From contig JACCSP010000182.1 of assembly GCA_013812905.1 (NCBI GenBank), positions 1-37,442 of the forward strand: a stretch of DNA of 37,442 nucleotides. The letters are read 5' to 3'. A program made the position numbers and the translations under genes. Shown here one piece after another: positions 23,704 to 31,594 of the stretch (its first letter is position 1; every line of letters starts with the position of its first letter). The notes under the pieces are model-generated. The model had not been told where the DNA came from. It saw nothing but the letters and a program-made list of their open reading frames with translations, and did not search any database. The DNA is from Pyrinomonadaceae bacterium. Its GTDB lineage: Bacteria; Acidobacteriota; Blastocatellia; Pyrinomonadales; Pyrinomonadaceae.

Positions 23704-24765
23704 ATGCGCTTTATTTTCCTACGCCTGGGTCTGATATTAATCCTGGCCCTCCTCACCATTGAAGTGAGAGCAGATCTGAGCGCCCAGCAAGCCCGAAAAC
23801 TCATCACCCGAATGGCAGGCGCTGAGCTTCCGAGCAGTTCCGTTCGGGTAAAGAGAATCTCTTCAATCAGTACCTCTTCTGCTGAAGCCATTGCGGACAT
23901 CAATGCTATCTTCCGGATCGCAACAAATTCCCAGGGACTGTGGCGAGTGGCAGAACTGCGCGTTGGGCAAGGCAGGTGGGAAGACTTTGCCATCGTGGCC
24001 ACGAGCCAAAGTGAGATACTATCCCGTGCCTGTGATAGTCCAAATCTTAGGAGCGCGGGTCGTGCAACCGAACCCAGCACTAAATGCGCGCGTTGTCTGA
24101 TAGCCGCTGTTCTAGGTGTGCAACTCCCGTCTGATACGGTTCGAATCAAGAAGGTATCACCGCTCGAATTGCCATTAGCCTCTCGTCCCTCAGCAGTTGT
24201 TGAGTCCTTAATTACCGCGGAGCTGCGGTTTGCGCGGGTCAACGGCGGCTGGGTGGTCGTTGCGCTGCGCACCGGCAATCGCGATTGGATCAGTCCTCAG
24301 ACCCTGGTTGCGGCCGCAAATGAGGCAAAAAAGAAACGGGCTCGCGAGGAAATGGACGCGATGGCCCATGCGCTAGCCCGATTTCGGACTGAGCGCCAAG
24401 CCTATCTGGTATCAGACTCACACGCCACTCTCATCGATCATCTCAGCCCCCGTTTCCTATCTCGAGTCATCCGCCTTGACCCTTGGCACGAGCCCTACCG
24501 CTACCGAGGCGAGCCGGATAACTTCACCTTGCGTTCCTTGGGCGCCGACCGCAAAGAAAACACCCCAGATGATATTGTGGTCTCTGGCCCTTTCTTAAAC
24601 ATGGTCCCGCCAAAGGCCTTGAAACTAAAACACTTGACTGGCTTCCCGTGGGGTGTTAGGTTCAAACTGGGCCCGCTGTCAGGGCTGCTACGAAATATGG
24701 CAACCTGCCTTGCGCCGACCGTGAACCCGCTTGCGACGCCACCAGTAGGCGCTGACTTTAGCTAA
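23704..24765 (+). CDS. Secreted protein: two internal repeats plus GspG-like end
   Basis: A 353-residue exported protein: signal peptide at 1-23 (ending VRA), then two similar segments at about 28-100 and 128-204. Both share A-x-LI, LPS-x-x-VR-K-S, a run ending in LR-x-G and a Trp, which suggests an internal duplication. A Lys-rich helix (205-225) leads to a segment like the C-terminal half of type II secretion pseudopilin GspG: LDPWHEPYRYRG, then LRSLGADRKENTPDDI (about 258-291), which in GspG binds calcium. No prepilin peptidase site is present, so it is not a pilin itself. The last 55 residues are unlike GspG. The ATG at 23704 has AAGAG 6 nt upstream. Function unknown. Confidence 0.72.
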   Translation: MRFIFLRLGLILILALLTIEVRADLSAQQARKLITRMAGAELPSSSVRVKRISSISTSSAEAIADINAIFRIATNSQGLWRVAELRVGQGRWEDFAIVATSQSEILSRACDSPNLRSAGRATEPSTKCARCLIAAVLGVQLPSDTVRIKKVSPLELPLASRPSAVVESLITAELRFARVNGGWVVVALRTGNRDWISPQTLVAAANEAKKKRAREEMDAMAHALARFRTERQAYLVSDSHATLIDHLSPRFLSRVIRLDPWHEPYRYRGEPDNFTLRSLGADRKENTPDDIVVSGPFLNMVPPKALKLKHLTGFPWGVRFKLGPLSGLLRNMATCLAPTVNPLATPPVGADFS

Positions 24766-24776
24766 GGAATTTGGCT

Positions 24777-26069
24777 TTGTTAGCTGGGCGCAAACTACTA
24801 CTTGCCGACGATTCAATCACAATCCAGAAAGTCGTAGCACTCACCTTTGCCGACGAAGGCGTGGAAGTCGTGACGGTGAGTGATGGCCATGAAGCAATTG
24901 AACAACTCCCACTAATCAGGCCCGACATTGTGCTTGCGGACGTCTTCATGCCGCAAGTCAACGGTTATGAACTTTGCAGATACATCAAACAAAATCCGAA
25001 GCTAAAGGATATTCCTGTTATGCTTCTGGTAGGCTCTTTTGAGCCATTCGACGAAGCGGAGGCGCGCAGAGTAGGCGCGGACGATATCTTGACCAAGCCC
25101 TTTCAATCCATTCGACGCTTGATAGACAAGGTTGGCGGACTATTAAGTGGTAAGCCCGCCGCAGACGCGACAACCGCTGAACTACCTCGCGTCCAACAAA
25201 AAGCCGCCGAGCCCAAGAAGCTGGGCCCTGAGGATCTGGAGATCACCACCGCCGATACCCAGCAGTTGTCGGCAGCACAGAAGCATTCAGACTATCCCGG
25301 AGCTGAGCCGGCGGCGCGTGTTCAGCGGTCAGATCACCGCTCGTATGAGCCGGTTGAGGAAACGCAACTTCCAAAGAATGGGAAACCAGATAACCTCCGC
25401 GAACGTGAAATTATGGATTCGCCCGGTAATGAATTGCGAAATGAGAGCGGATTGGATCCGGGCGACGTGTTGTTAGATCTGGGCGACGTGGGCCGGACCT
25501 CTAACCCCCCTGCCGACGACTTTGTTCTGGATCTAGATCTTGATGAGTTCAAGTCAGCCCCGGTTCTTGAGGCCGCGGCTGTATCCGGAAGTCATTCCTC
25601 CCTTGAGCCGGAGCTGTCTCGGCCTAGTGATGCTATGCTAGGCACCCCTACCGACCCGACGCTGTCTGCAATGAGGGATAAACCGGAGCTTGCATCTCAT
25701 CAGCGTGGGCAAACGTCGCATAGTGCTGAGTCCACATCAGCGACGGATCAGAAGTTTGTTGATACCCAGGAATGGTTGCGTGAAGGCCCCCGAACGTCGG
25801 ATGATTTGCAGGCCAAAGAAAAGGCAGGCAGACTCGAACGAGTTACCGATGAACCTGGCGATGTTGCACCGACCGCTAGCCCGATCAGCCCGATCAGCCC
25901 GGTGAGCCTTGATCAGTTATCGCCGGAAGTGATTGACGCAATAGCACGCCGGGCAGTCGAACAACTTTCAGCTCAAGTCGTCAAGGAGATTGCGTGGGAA
26001 GTTGTCCCGCAGCTCGCGGAACTCCTGATCAAGCGCAAGCTTGAAGAGAACCAGTCGCAGCCGAAGTAG
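24777..26069 (+). CDS. Response regulator with long acidic linker and C-terminal helix
   Basis: A protein of about 430 residues. The receiver domain (1-120) has D11-D12, phospho-acceptor D55 (ADVFMP) and K107 (TKPF). The usual Thr/Ser switch position is Val (LLVGSFEPF), so signalling geometry may differ. A long polar, acidic, low-complexity linker (about 125-370) contains VLLDLGDV and FVLDLDLDEF acidic patches and an SPISPISPVS repeat. The C-terminal 45 residues form a conserved-looking helix pair (LSPEVIDAIARRAVEQLSAQ and WEVVPQLAELLIKRKLEE). No DNA-binding motif is seen, so output is probably by protein contact. The start is TTG at 24777 with AAGGA 8 nt upstream; a TTG at 24771 is too close. 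The gene ends before a strong terminator. Confidence 0.82.
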   Translation: MLAGRKLLLADDSITIQKVVALTFADEGVEVVTVSDGHEAIEQLPLIRPDIVLADVFMPQVNGYELCRYIKQNPKLKDIPVMLLVGSFEPFDEAEARRVGADDILTKPFQSIRRLIDKVGGLLSGKPAADATTAELPRVQQKAAEPKKLGPEDLEITTADTQQLSAAQKHSDYPGAEPAARVQRSDHRSYEPVEETQLPKNGKPDNLREREIMDSPGNELRNESGLDPGDVLLDLGDVGRTSNPPADDFVLDLDLDEFKSAPVLEAAAVSGSHSSLEPELSRPSDAMLGTPTDPTLSAMRDKPELASHQRGQTSHSAESTSATDQKFVDTQEWLREGPRTSDDLQAKEKAGRLERVTDEPGDVAPTASPISPISPVSLDQLSPEVIDAIARRAVEQLSAQVVKEIAWEVVPQLAELLIKRKLEENQSQPK

Positions 26070-26093
26070 CTGATCTCAGAACGGTTAGACGAT

Positions 26094-26130
26094 GAGCAGG
26101 CGTTGGAGGCAACGGCCTGCTCGATTTGTT
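26094..26130 (+). terminator. Strong intrinsic terminator
   Basis: A perfect 8-bp stem GAGCAGGC/GCCTGCTC (26094-26101 with 26115-26122) is extended inward by GTTG/CAAC around a GAGG loop with one bulged G, then followed by the T-rich ATTTGTTT. It lies 25 nt after the response regulator stop and should end the pdxA-regulator transcript. Confidence 0.82.
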
Positions 26131-26164
26131 TCTGGCTCGTCAGTGCCGATCTATTAGTCGGCGG

Positions 26165-26193
26165 GTGAAATCAGCTTGTTATTCCCTTACAAT
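26165..26193 (+). promoter_or_regulatory. Candidate valS promoter
   Basis: A -10 element TACAAT (26188-26193, five of six) has GTGAAA (26165-26170, four of six to TTGACA) 17 nt upstream. It lies after the terminator and about 70 nt before valS, where a promoter is needed. Confidence 0.42.
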
Positions 26194-26262
26194 GACTTAT
26201 CAACAAGGAACTCGTAATGAACTAAGTCGGGTTTAACCACTCAACGAACCATTCAATTGACA

Positions 26263-28953
26263 ATGGATATCCCTAAACAATACGACCCCACGGAAGCTGA
26301 ACAACATCACTATGCGCGATGGGAGCAGGAAGGATACTTTGCTCCTGAAATCAATCGCGACCCGCAGGCGACAGTCTTCTCTATTGTGATTCCTCCGCCC
26401 AATGTTACCGGTTCATTGCACATGGGCCACGCACTCCAACATACGATAATGGACGTGATCATCCGTTACAAGCGAATGTGTGGGTTCCGCACGTTGTGGC
26501 TTCCAGGAACGGATCATGCCGGCATCTCGACCCAGTTGATGGTCTCCCGCGAACTGAAAAAGGAAGGTCTGTCGCGTTACGATCTGGGACGCGAAGAATT
26601 TGTTGAGCGAGTCTGGAAATGGAAGCGGGAGTCGGGGGGACAAATCACGAAGCAAATGCGGCGCGAAGGCGCGTCGGTGGATTGGTCGCGCGAGAAGTTT
26701 ACGATGGACCATGATTTGTCGCGCGCTGTTCGGGAAGTGTTTGTGAGTCTCTACGATGAAGGATTGATCTATCGAGGGAATAGAATTGTTAACTGGTGTC
26801 CTAACGACCAGACCGTGCTTTCCGATCTTGAAGTGCAAAAGGACCCACAACCGGGGAAGCTCTATTATCTCCATTACCCTGCAAAGAACGGCAAAAGCGG
26901 CGTCACCGTAGCAACCACTCGGCCAGAAACGATGCTTGGGGATACGGCAGTGGCCGTAAATCCGAACGACGAACGCTATGGCAAACTCATTGGCGCGACA
27001 CTGTTGCTTCCGCTCACCGGTCGCGAAATCCCGGTGGTCGCGGACGAGTTTGTCGATCCTCAATTTGGAACAGGGGCGGTTAAGGTTACACCTGCTCATG
27101 ATTCCAATGACTACGAGATGGGCCTTCGTCACAGTCTCGCGCAAGTCGTGGTGATCGATGCGCACGCAAAGATGACAGAAGCTGCCGGCTCAGACTTCGC
27201 GGGACTGGATCGATACAAGGCTCGGCAGAAGGTGGTCGCGGAATTTGAGGCGCTTGGTTTGCTCGAGAAGGTGGATGATTACGAGTTCTCGATTTCCAAG
27301 TGTGAACGATGTAAGACCGTGATTGAACCCTTGATTTCGCTGCAGTGGTTTTGCCGGATGGACAAGCTCCGCGACCTGGCGCTCGATTTCATCGCCGGGG
27401 AGAATAAGCCTCAATTTGTTCCCGAAGTGCCTTACCAGAAAGTTTATATAGACTGGCTGGAGAACCTGCGCGACTGGACCATCTCGCGCCAACTGTGGTG
27501 GGGACACCAAATTCCCGCGTGGTACACGACGGACGGTAAGGTGGTGGTCGCTCGTTCGTATGAAGAAGCCTGTACTAAAGCCGGAACCGAGGAGCTAACT
27601 CAGGATCAGGATGTCTTGGACACGTGGTTTTCGTCAGCCCTCTGGCCATTTTCGACCCTGGGCTGGCCGGAAGAAACCGAGGGCCTGAAATCGTTCTATC
27701 CCACCTCGGTGCTGGTTACAGCCCGCGACATCATTTTTCTTTGGGTCTCGCGGATGGTGATGATGGGAATGAAGTTCATGGGCCGGCGTCCGTTCGATGA
27801 CGTGTTTATCACCGGGACCATTCTCGACAAAGACGGCCAGCGAATGTCAAAGACGAAGATGAATGGTGTTGACCCGCTCGATGTTTTCGATAAATACGGG
27901 GTAGACGCCACCCGCATCATGCTGGCTTCCGTGGGCAGCACTGACATACGCTGGAACGAGAAGCAGGTTGAGTCTTATCGTAACTTCGCCAATAAAATCT
28001 GGAATGCAGCGCGCTTCTGTCTGATGAATTCGGAGGGAGCCGCCGTTGATCCAGAGAGTCTGAGGGCAGGAGTACAAGAGCTGGCTCTGCACGATCGTTG
28101 GATACTGTCTCGTTTGAACAGGACGACGGGCGACTTGCACGAGGCGCTTTCCAGTTATCAGTTCCACGAAGCGGTGCAAACTCTGTATCACTTTTTTTGG
28201 GACGACTTCTGCGACTGGTACATCGAGTTGACGAAGTCGGAGGTCACGGCTGAGGAGGCCACAACCCGTCGGACTCATGCTCGGACGCGTATCTTGACCG
28301 TACTTGAACAGGCGCTGCGGCTACTCCATCCCTTCATGCCATACATTACCGAGGAGTTATGGCAGCGTTTGCCGGGTACAGATGCAAAGCTGCTTCACCA
28401 GTCGTACGCAGGCGCTTCGCCGACAATCATGCTCACCGCCTATCCGCTGAGCGCGACCGAGTTGATCGACGAGGAGGCCGAATGGGAGATGCAAGCGATA
28501 ATCGACCTGATTTCGAGAGTACGCAATATCCGTTCGGAGATGAATATCAAACCTGGCGAACGGGTTCGCATCCTGATTGGTTCTCCCGATGAGAGGTTGA
28601 GGAAAGTGTTTTCCGTGAGCATCGACCAGATCTCCAGATTGGCGCGGGCGTCCGAAGTTTCGATCAGAGATCGACTGGATGCGCCGAGAGCCTCTGCCCG
28701 GGCTGTACTGGTGGGGGGCGCGGAAATGGCTATTCCACTCGAAGGTCTTATCGATTTTCAACAAGAGCGTCAGAGACTGCGGAAGGAGCTGGACAAACTC
28801 CAGGCAGAAGCAAGCAAGCTCGAGGCACAGCTGGGTAATACAGGCTTCGTCGAACGAGCGCCGGAAGAGAAAGTAAACGAATTGCGGGCTCGCATCACGG
28901 ATATTGCGCGGCGTTCAGCGCAACTCAGACAAACAATTGAGAATCTGAAATGA
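26263..28953 (+). CDS. valS: Valyl-tRNA synthetase
   Basis: A class I aminoacyl-tRNA synthetase of 896 residues that charges tRNA-Val. The catalytic domain has the HIGH motif as H53-M-G-H (PPNVTGSLHMGH) and the KMSKS loop as RMSKT (527-531). The editing domain lies between them (TTRPETMLGDTAVAVNP, with the threonine-rich TTRPE motif). An anticodon-binding helical domain and a C-terminal coiled coil (about 815-895) with Leu/Glu-rich heptads follow, as in bacterial ValS. The ATG at 26263 is preferred over the TTG two codons earlier. No clear Shine-Dalgarno is seen. Its stop overlaps the next gene as ATGA, so the two are coupled. Confidence 0.96.
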   Translation: MDIPKQYDPTEAEQHHYARWEQEGYFAPEINRDPQATVFSIVIPPPNVTGSLHMGHALQHTIMDVIIRYKRMCGFRTLWLPGTDHAGISTQLMVSRELKKEGLSRYDLGREEFVERVWKWKRESGGQITKQMRREGASVDWSREKFTMDHDLSRAVREVFVSLYDEGLIYRGNRIVNWCPNDQTVLSDLEVQKDPQPGKLYYLHYPAKNGKSGVTVATTRPETMLGDTAVAVNPNDERYGKLIGATLLLPLTGREIPVVADEFVDPQFGTGAVKVTPAHDSNDYEMGLRHSLAQVVVIDAHAKMTEAAGSDFAGLDRYKARQKVVAEFEALGLLEKVDDYEFSISKCERCKTVIEPLISLQWFCRMDKLRDLALDFIAGENKPQFVPEVPYQKVYIDWLENLRDWTISRQLWWGHQIPAWYTTDGKVVVARSYEEACTKAGTEELTQDQDVLDTWFSSALWPFSTLGWPEETEGLKSFYPTSVLVTARDIIFLWVSRMVMMGMKFMGRRPFDDVFITGTILDKDGQRMSKTKMNGVDPLDVFDKYGVDATRIMLASVGSTDIRWNEKQVESYRNFANKIWNAARFCLMNSEGAAVDPESLRAGVQELALHDRWILSRLNRTTGDLHEALSSYQFHEAVQTLYHFFWDDFCDWYIELTKSEVTAEEATTRRTHARTRILTVLEQALRLLHPFMPYITEELWQRLPGTDAKLLHQSYAGASPTIMLTAYPLSATELIDEEAEWEMQAIIDLISRVRNIRSEMNIKPGERVRILIGSPDERLRKVFSVSIDQISRLARASEVSIRDRLDAPRASARAVLVGGAEMAIPLEGLIDFQQERQRLRKELDKLQAEASKLEAQLGNTGFVERAPEEKVNELRARITDIARRSAQLRQTIENLK

Positions 28954-29804
28954 ACTGGCTGGACGAAGGCGCGCTATATTCTCAGATTTCCGTATTCCTG
29001 CGCGAGGACTTGGGCCGAGGCGACATCACGAGTCAAGCGATAGTGGCGCGTAACACGCGCGCCCGCGGTCGCTTCGTCGCTGGGGAAAAAATGGTCGTCG
29101 CGGGACTGGAGGCAGCCGAGGAAGTTTTCATTTCCCTGGACTCCCAGGCTCAGCTCGAAGCATTCGTCGCCGATGGCGAGGAAATCGAAGCGGGCAAGGT
29201 GATTGCGCGTATGGTCGGCTTTGCCGACGTGCTGCTTGCAGGTGAGCAGGTTGCTTTGAACCTGCTACAGCAACTCTCAGCAGTGGCCACTCTGACTAAT
29301 CGATTTGTCCGCGCAGTTGAGGGCACCGGCGCCGCGATTGTCGATTCCCGTAACACCACACCGGGGATGCGAATGTTGGAGAGGTATGCCGTGCTTCTTG
29401 GTGGCGGGCGCTGCAGTCGCTTCGGCCTGGATGACGGTGTGCTGGTCACGTCTAACCATCTAGCGATCGCGGGCGGGGTAGCTGATGCTGTTAAAAATGC
29501 CAAAGAGAGAGTTGGTCATCTCCACAAGATCAAAGTTCAGGTTTCAAGTGAGATCGATCTGCGAGAGGCAATTAGCAATGGTGCCGACATGCTTTTGCTT
29601 GAAGGCCTGCCCGTCGAAGAAGTGGTTCGCCTTACAGCTGTGACCAGGAACCTCTCATCGGTGGTGAGCATTGAGTGTTCCGGTAACATTACCCTGCAAA
29701 ACGTGCGCGCTTACGCTGAGGCTGGTGCAAACACGATCAGCATCGGTGCGCTAATGAAGTCTGCGCGGGCGATGACGGTGACTTTTCAGATACAGCCATT
29801 TTGA
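28950..29804 (+). CDS. NadC-like phosphoribosyltransferase with altered active site
   Basis: A 284-residue protein with the complete quinolinate phosphoribosyltransferase fold: REDLGRGDITS at the N-terminus, GEQVALNLLQQLSAVAT, DSRNTTPGMRMLERYAVLLGG (132-152) and the barrel end IECSGNITL / NTISIGAL. Several residues that bind quinolinate and PRPP in NadC are replaced: the Lys of DTRKTTPG is N135, NHR is C155-S156-R157, the KDNH Lys is T167, EVE is QVS and the MLDN Asp is a Glu (LLLEG). These substitutions at once make normal NAD synthesis doubtful. It may be a paralogue with a new substrate or a non-catalytic relative. It overlaps valS by 4 nt (ATGA). The family is certain, the activity is not. 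Confidence 0.85.
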   Translation: MNWLDEGALYSQISVFLREDLGRGDITSQAIVARNTRARGRFVAGEKMVVAGLEAAEEVFISLDSQAQLEAFVADGEEIEAGKVIARMVGFADVLLAGEQVALNLLQQLSAVATLTNRFVRAVEGTGAAIVDSRNTTPGMRMLERYAVLLGGGRCSRFGLDDGVLVTSNHLAIAGGVADAVKNAKERVGHLHKIKVQVSSEIDLREAISNGADMLLLEGLPVEEVVRLTAVTRNLSSVVSIECSGNITLQNVRAYAEAGANTISIGALMKSARAMTVTFQIQPF

Positions 29805-29973
29805 TGGTTCGGATTGCTTGGATGCTCGAGCATGGTCGCGATGTGGGCGGCAGCGTCGGCTTTAAGGAACCGCAACCGTCCGCTGACGTGTAAGCTCCCC
29901 ATCTTATCGAGCTTGTACCCATCGCCTCACAGGGCGTATCTTAGGACGTGTTAAGCACACTGAGGAGTTTCTG

Positions 29974-30768
29974 ATGCAAAGTTCATTTTTTCGAACGGCC
30001 GCGTTTCTGGTCGCTGTTTTAGTAGCCACCAGCTTTTGTTTGATTGATGCCGATGCCCAGACGCGCAGGAAACGGCGCTCGCGCCGCGTTGTCAGACCGG
30101 TTGTCACCAATCCGATCATAACTCCCGCCGAAGCGCAAAAAGCGAGTGCGAGCGGCGATAAAATCATCAGTACGGCCGACGAAACTCCGGACGCGGAGGT
30201 CGATGAAACCACTCAAAGCGCGGAGACTAGGCCAAAGATGGGTAAGAACGCCGGGAAACCGGCAGCCGTGGACGAGGATATACAGCAGACTATCAACGGC
30301 CTTTCCAGTCAAGTTAACAGGCTAAACGACAAACTGAGTCAGATGCAGGAGACGGACCATGCTTTGATGGACATGGAGCGGCTTTCTCGGGCCGAACAGC
30401 GTGCGGAGAGTCTGAGATCGCAGCAAGTGGAAGTCGAGAGTAAGCTGGCCGACTTGCAGTCGAAATTGGAGGAAACCGAGTATCTGATGAAACCGGAGAA
30501 TATTGAGCGAGGGATGGCCACCTTTGGCTCTACCCGTCCGGAAGAAGCGCGAGAAGCGCGACGCCGGAAACTTGAGAGCGACAGAACTCGACTCCTGGCA
30601 CAAACAAAAATCTTGGAAACGAGTCGCGTGCGGCTGGAATCCGCCGTGGCTACGGCGGATGCGGAAAGTGATCTCCTGCGCCGCCGTTTAGAGTTGAGAC
30701 GAGCGCAGGAGAGTACTTCGCTCGAACCAACCGAATCGCGCCCGAACGATCGGCGGAAGCCGGAGTAG
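29974..30768 (+). CDS. Secreted coiled-coil protein
   Basis: A 264-residue protein with a signal peptide (1-28, ending DADAQ), then a very basic patch (TRRKRRSRRVVR), an acidic disordered stretch and two long coiled coils: about 95-170 (QTINGLSSQVNRLNDKLSQM onwards) and 195-250 (Arg/Glu/Leu heptads). No enzymatic domain is seen. It resembles periplasmic structural coiled-coil proteins, but no family can be named. AGGAG lies 7 nt before the ATG. The 169-nt gap after the nadC-like gene holds only a 29-codon frame starting on the TGATG junction (29804-29893), which I do not accept. The xdhC-type gene follows 21 nt later. Confidence 0.75.
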   Translation: MQSSFFRTAAFLVAVLVATSFCLIDADAQTRRKRRSRRVVRPVVTNPIITPAEAQKASASGDKIISTADETPDAEVDETTQSAETRPKMGKNAGKPAAVDEDIQQTINGLSSQVNRLNDKLSQMQETDHALMDMERLSRAEQRAESLRSQQVEVESKLADLQSKLEETEYLMKPENIERGMATFGSTRPEEAREARRRKLESDRTRLLAQTKILETSRVRLESAVATADAESDLLRRRLELRRAQESTSLEPTESRPNDRRKPE

Positions 30769-30789
30769 CTTTCTCACGACCTCCCGAAC

Positions 30790-31125
30790 ATGGGAACCAT
30801 TGCACAACGCGACCTTTACCGAATGATCAGTGACGCGTACGAGCGAAGCGAGCGCGTGGTGGTTGCGACCGTGGCCCACACCCGGGGTTCAACTCCGCAG
30901 CAGCGCGGCGCCAAGATGCTGTTTCTTGAAAGTGGCGACGTTGCCGGCACGGTTGGTGGCGGATGCATCGAGGCAGAGGTCTGGTCGGGAGCGCGAGAGG
31001 CGATGCGATCGGGCGAATCAGCGCTGCACCATTTTTCCCTTACCGCCGAAGAGGCTACCGAAGAAGGGATGGTCTGCGGGGGAACGATGGATATTTTTAT
31101 TGATGTGATCGGTGACGCGCGTTGA
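30790..31125 (+). CDS. XdhC/CoxI-type N-terminal domain protein
   Basis: A 111-residue protein equal to the XdhC_CoxI domain alone: VVATVAHTRGSTPQQRGAKM, the GTVGGGCIEAEV loop and the MVCGGTMDIFID end, with both conserved Cys. In XdhC, this domain helps bind molybdenum cofactor for insertion into xanthine dehydrogenase-type enzymes. The usual C-terminal Rossmann domain is missing here but present in a separate gene at 31595. No molybdoenzyme gene lies in the window. No Shine-Dalgarno is evident. Heptad array 5 begins 8 nt after its stop. Confidence 0.85.
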   Translation: MGTIAQRDLYRMISDAYERSERVVVATVAHTRGSTPQQRGAKMLFLESGDVAGTVGGGCIEAEVWSGAREAMRSGESALHHFSLTAEEATEEGMVCGGTMDIFIDVIGDAR

Positions 31126-31133
31126 GGGTAGAA

Positions 31134-31229
31134 CCATTTTCCATATCTCATTTGTCATCTAGAGAATCCGGAGCGTTAACTCGTTTGAGTAATGGAAAAT
31201 GAGAAATGTCAAATGCGATATGGAAAATG
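31134..31229. repeat. Heptad array 5 (xdhC-DUF962 junction)
   Basis: Left half 31134-31161: four heptamers of YCATNTN type. Right half 31192-31226: five tandem heptamers all starting ATG (ATGGAAA twice), plus a final ATG at 31227-31229. The halves are inverse complements (20-nt stretches differ at about one base), separated by a 30-nt spacer. It lies between an upstream stop and a downstream gene start, as in the dcw cluster. Confidence 0.8.
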
Positions 31230-31273
31230 TTTTCGCACCTCTTGAGTTCAGTCAACGTCTCCGAAGGCTGAAA

Positions 31274-31576
31274 ATGTCGGGATTCCTTCTCCAAAACTAC
31301 CGAGCAAAGCATCAGCACCCGCTGAATAAACTCTGCCACAGCGTCGGTATTCCGATGATTGTGATTTCCCTTCCGCTAGTTTTCTTTAATTGGCCCTTGG
31401 CATTGACGCTATTCGCTGGAGGCTGGATTCTCCAATTTCTTGGCCATAAAATCGAAGGCAATCAACCGGCGTTTTTCAAGAACCCTGTTTACCTACTGGT
31501 TGGGCCATTATGGCTTATTCGCCGTGCTGCCGCGGCAGTTGGCCTCGCAAAGACGCGTACGACACCTGCGAAATAA
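31274..31576 (+). CDS. DUF962 / Mpo1-like membrane protein
   Basis: A 100-residue protein with two to three hydrophobic helices. It matches the DUF962 (YGL010w/Mpo1) family: HQHPLNKLCHSVGIPMIVIS near the start and LGHKIEGNQPAFFKNP toward the end. The yeast member Mpo1 is an iron-dependent dioxygenase of 2-hydroxy fatty acids in the ER membrane; the His residues of the N-HxxxxH and GH motifs are present here. Bacterial members are not well studied. The ATG at 31274 has GAAGG about 6 nt upstream; the frame is open back to 31199, but that part is made of heptad array 5. It sits between the two XdhC-type genes. Confidence 0.8.
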   Translation: MSGFLLQNYRAKHQHPLNKLCHSVGIPMIVISLPLVFFNWPLALTLFAGGWILQFLGHKIEGNQPAFFKNPVYLLVGPLWLIRRAAAAVGLAKTRTTPAK

Positions 31577-31594
31577 CCTCCTCCACCCATCCGA

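Noticed and set aside
29804-29893. 29-codon frame starting on TGATG after the nadC-like gene.
   Set aside because: Coupled start is plausible, but it is very short with no recognised motif and no following gene in phase.
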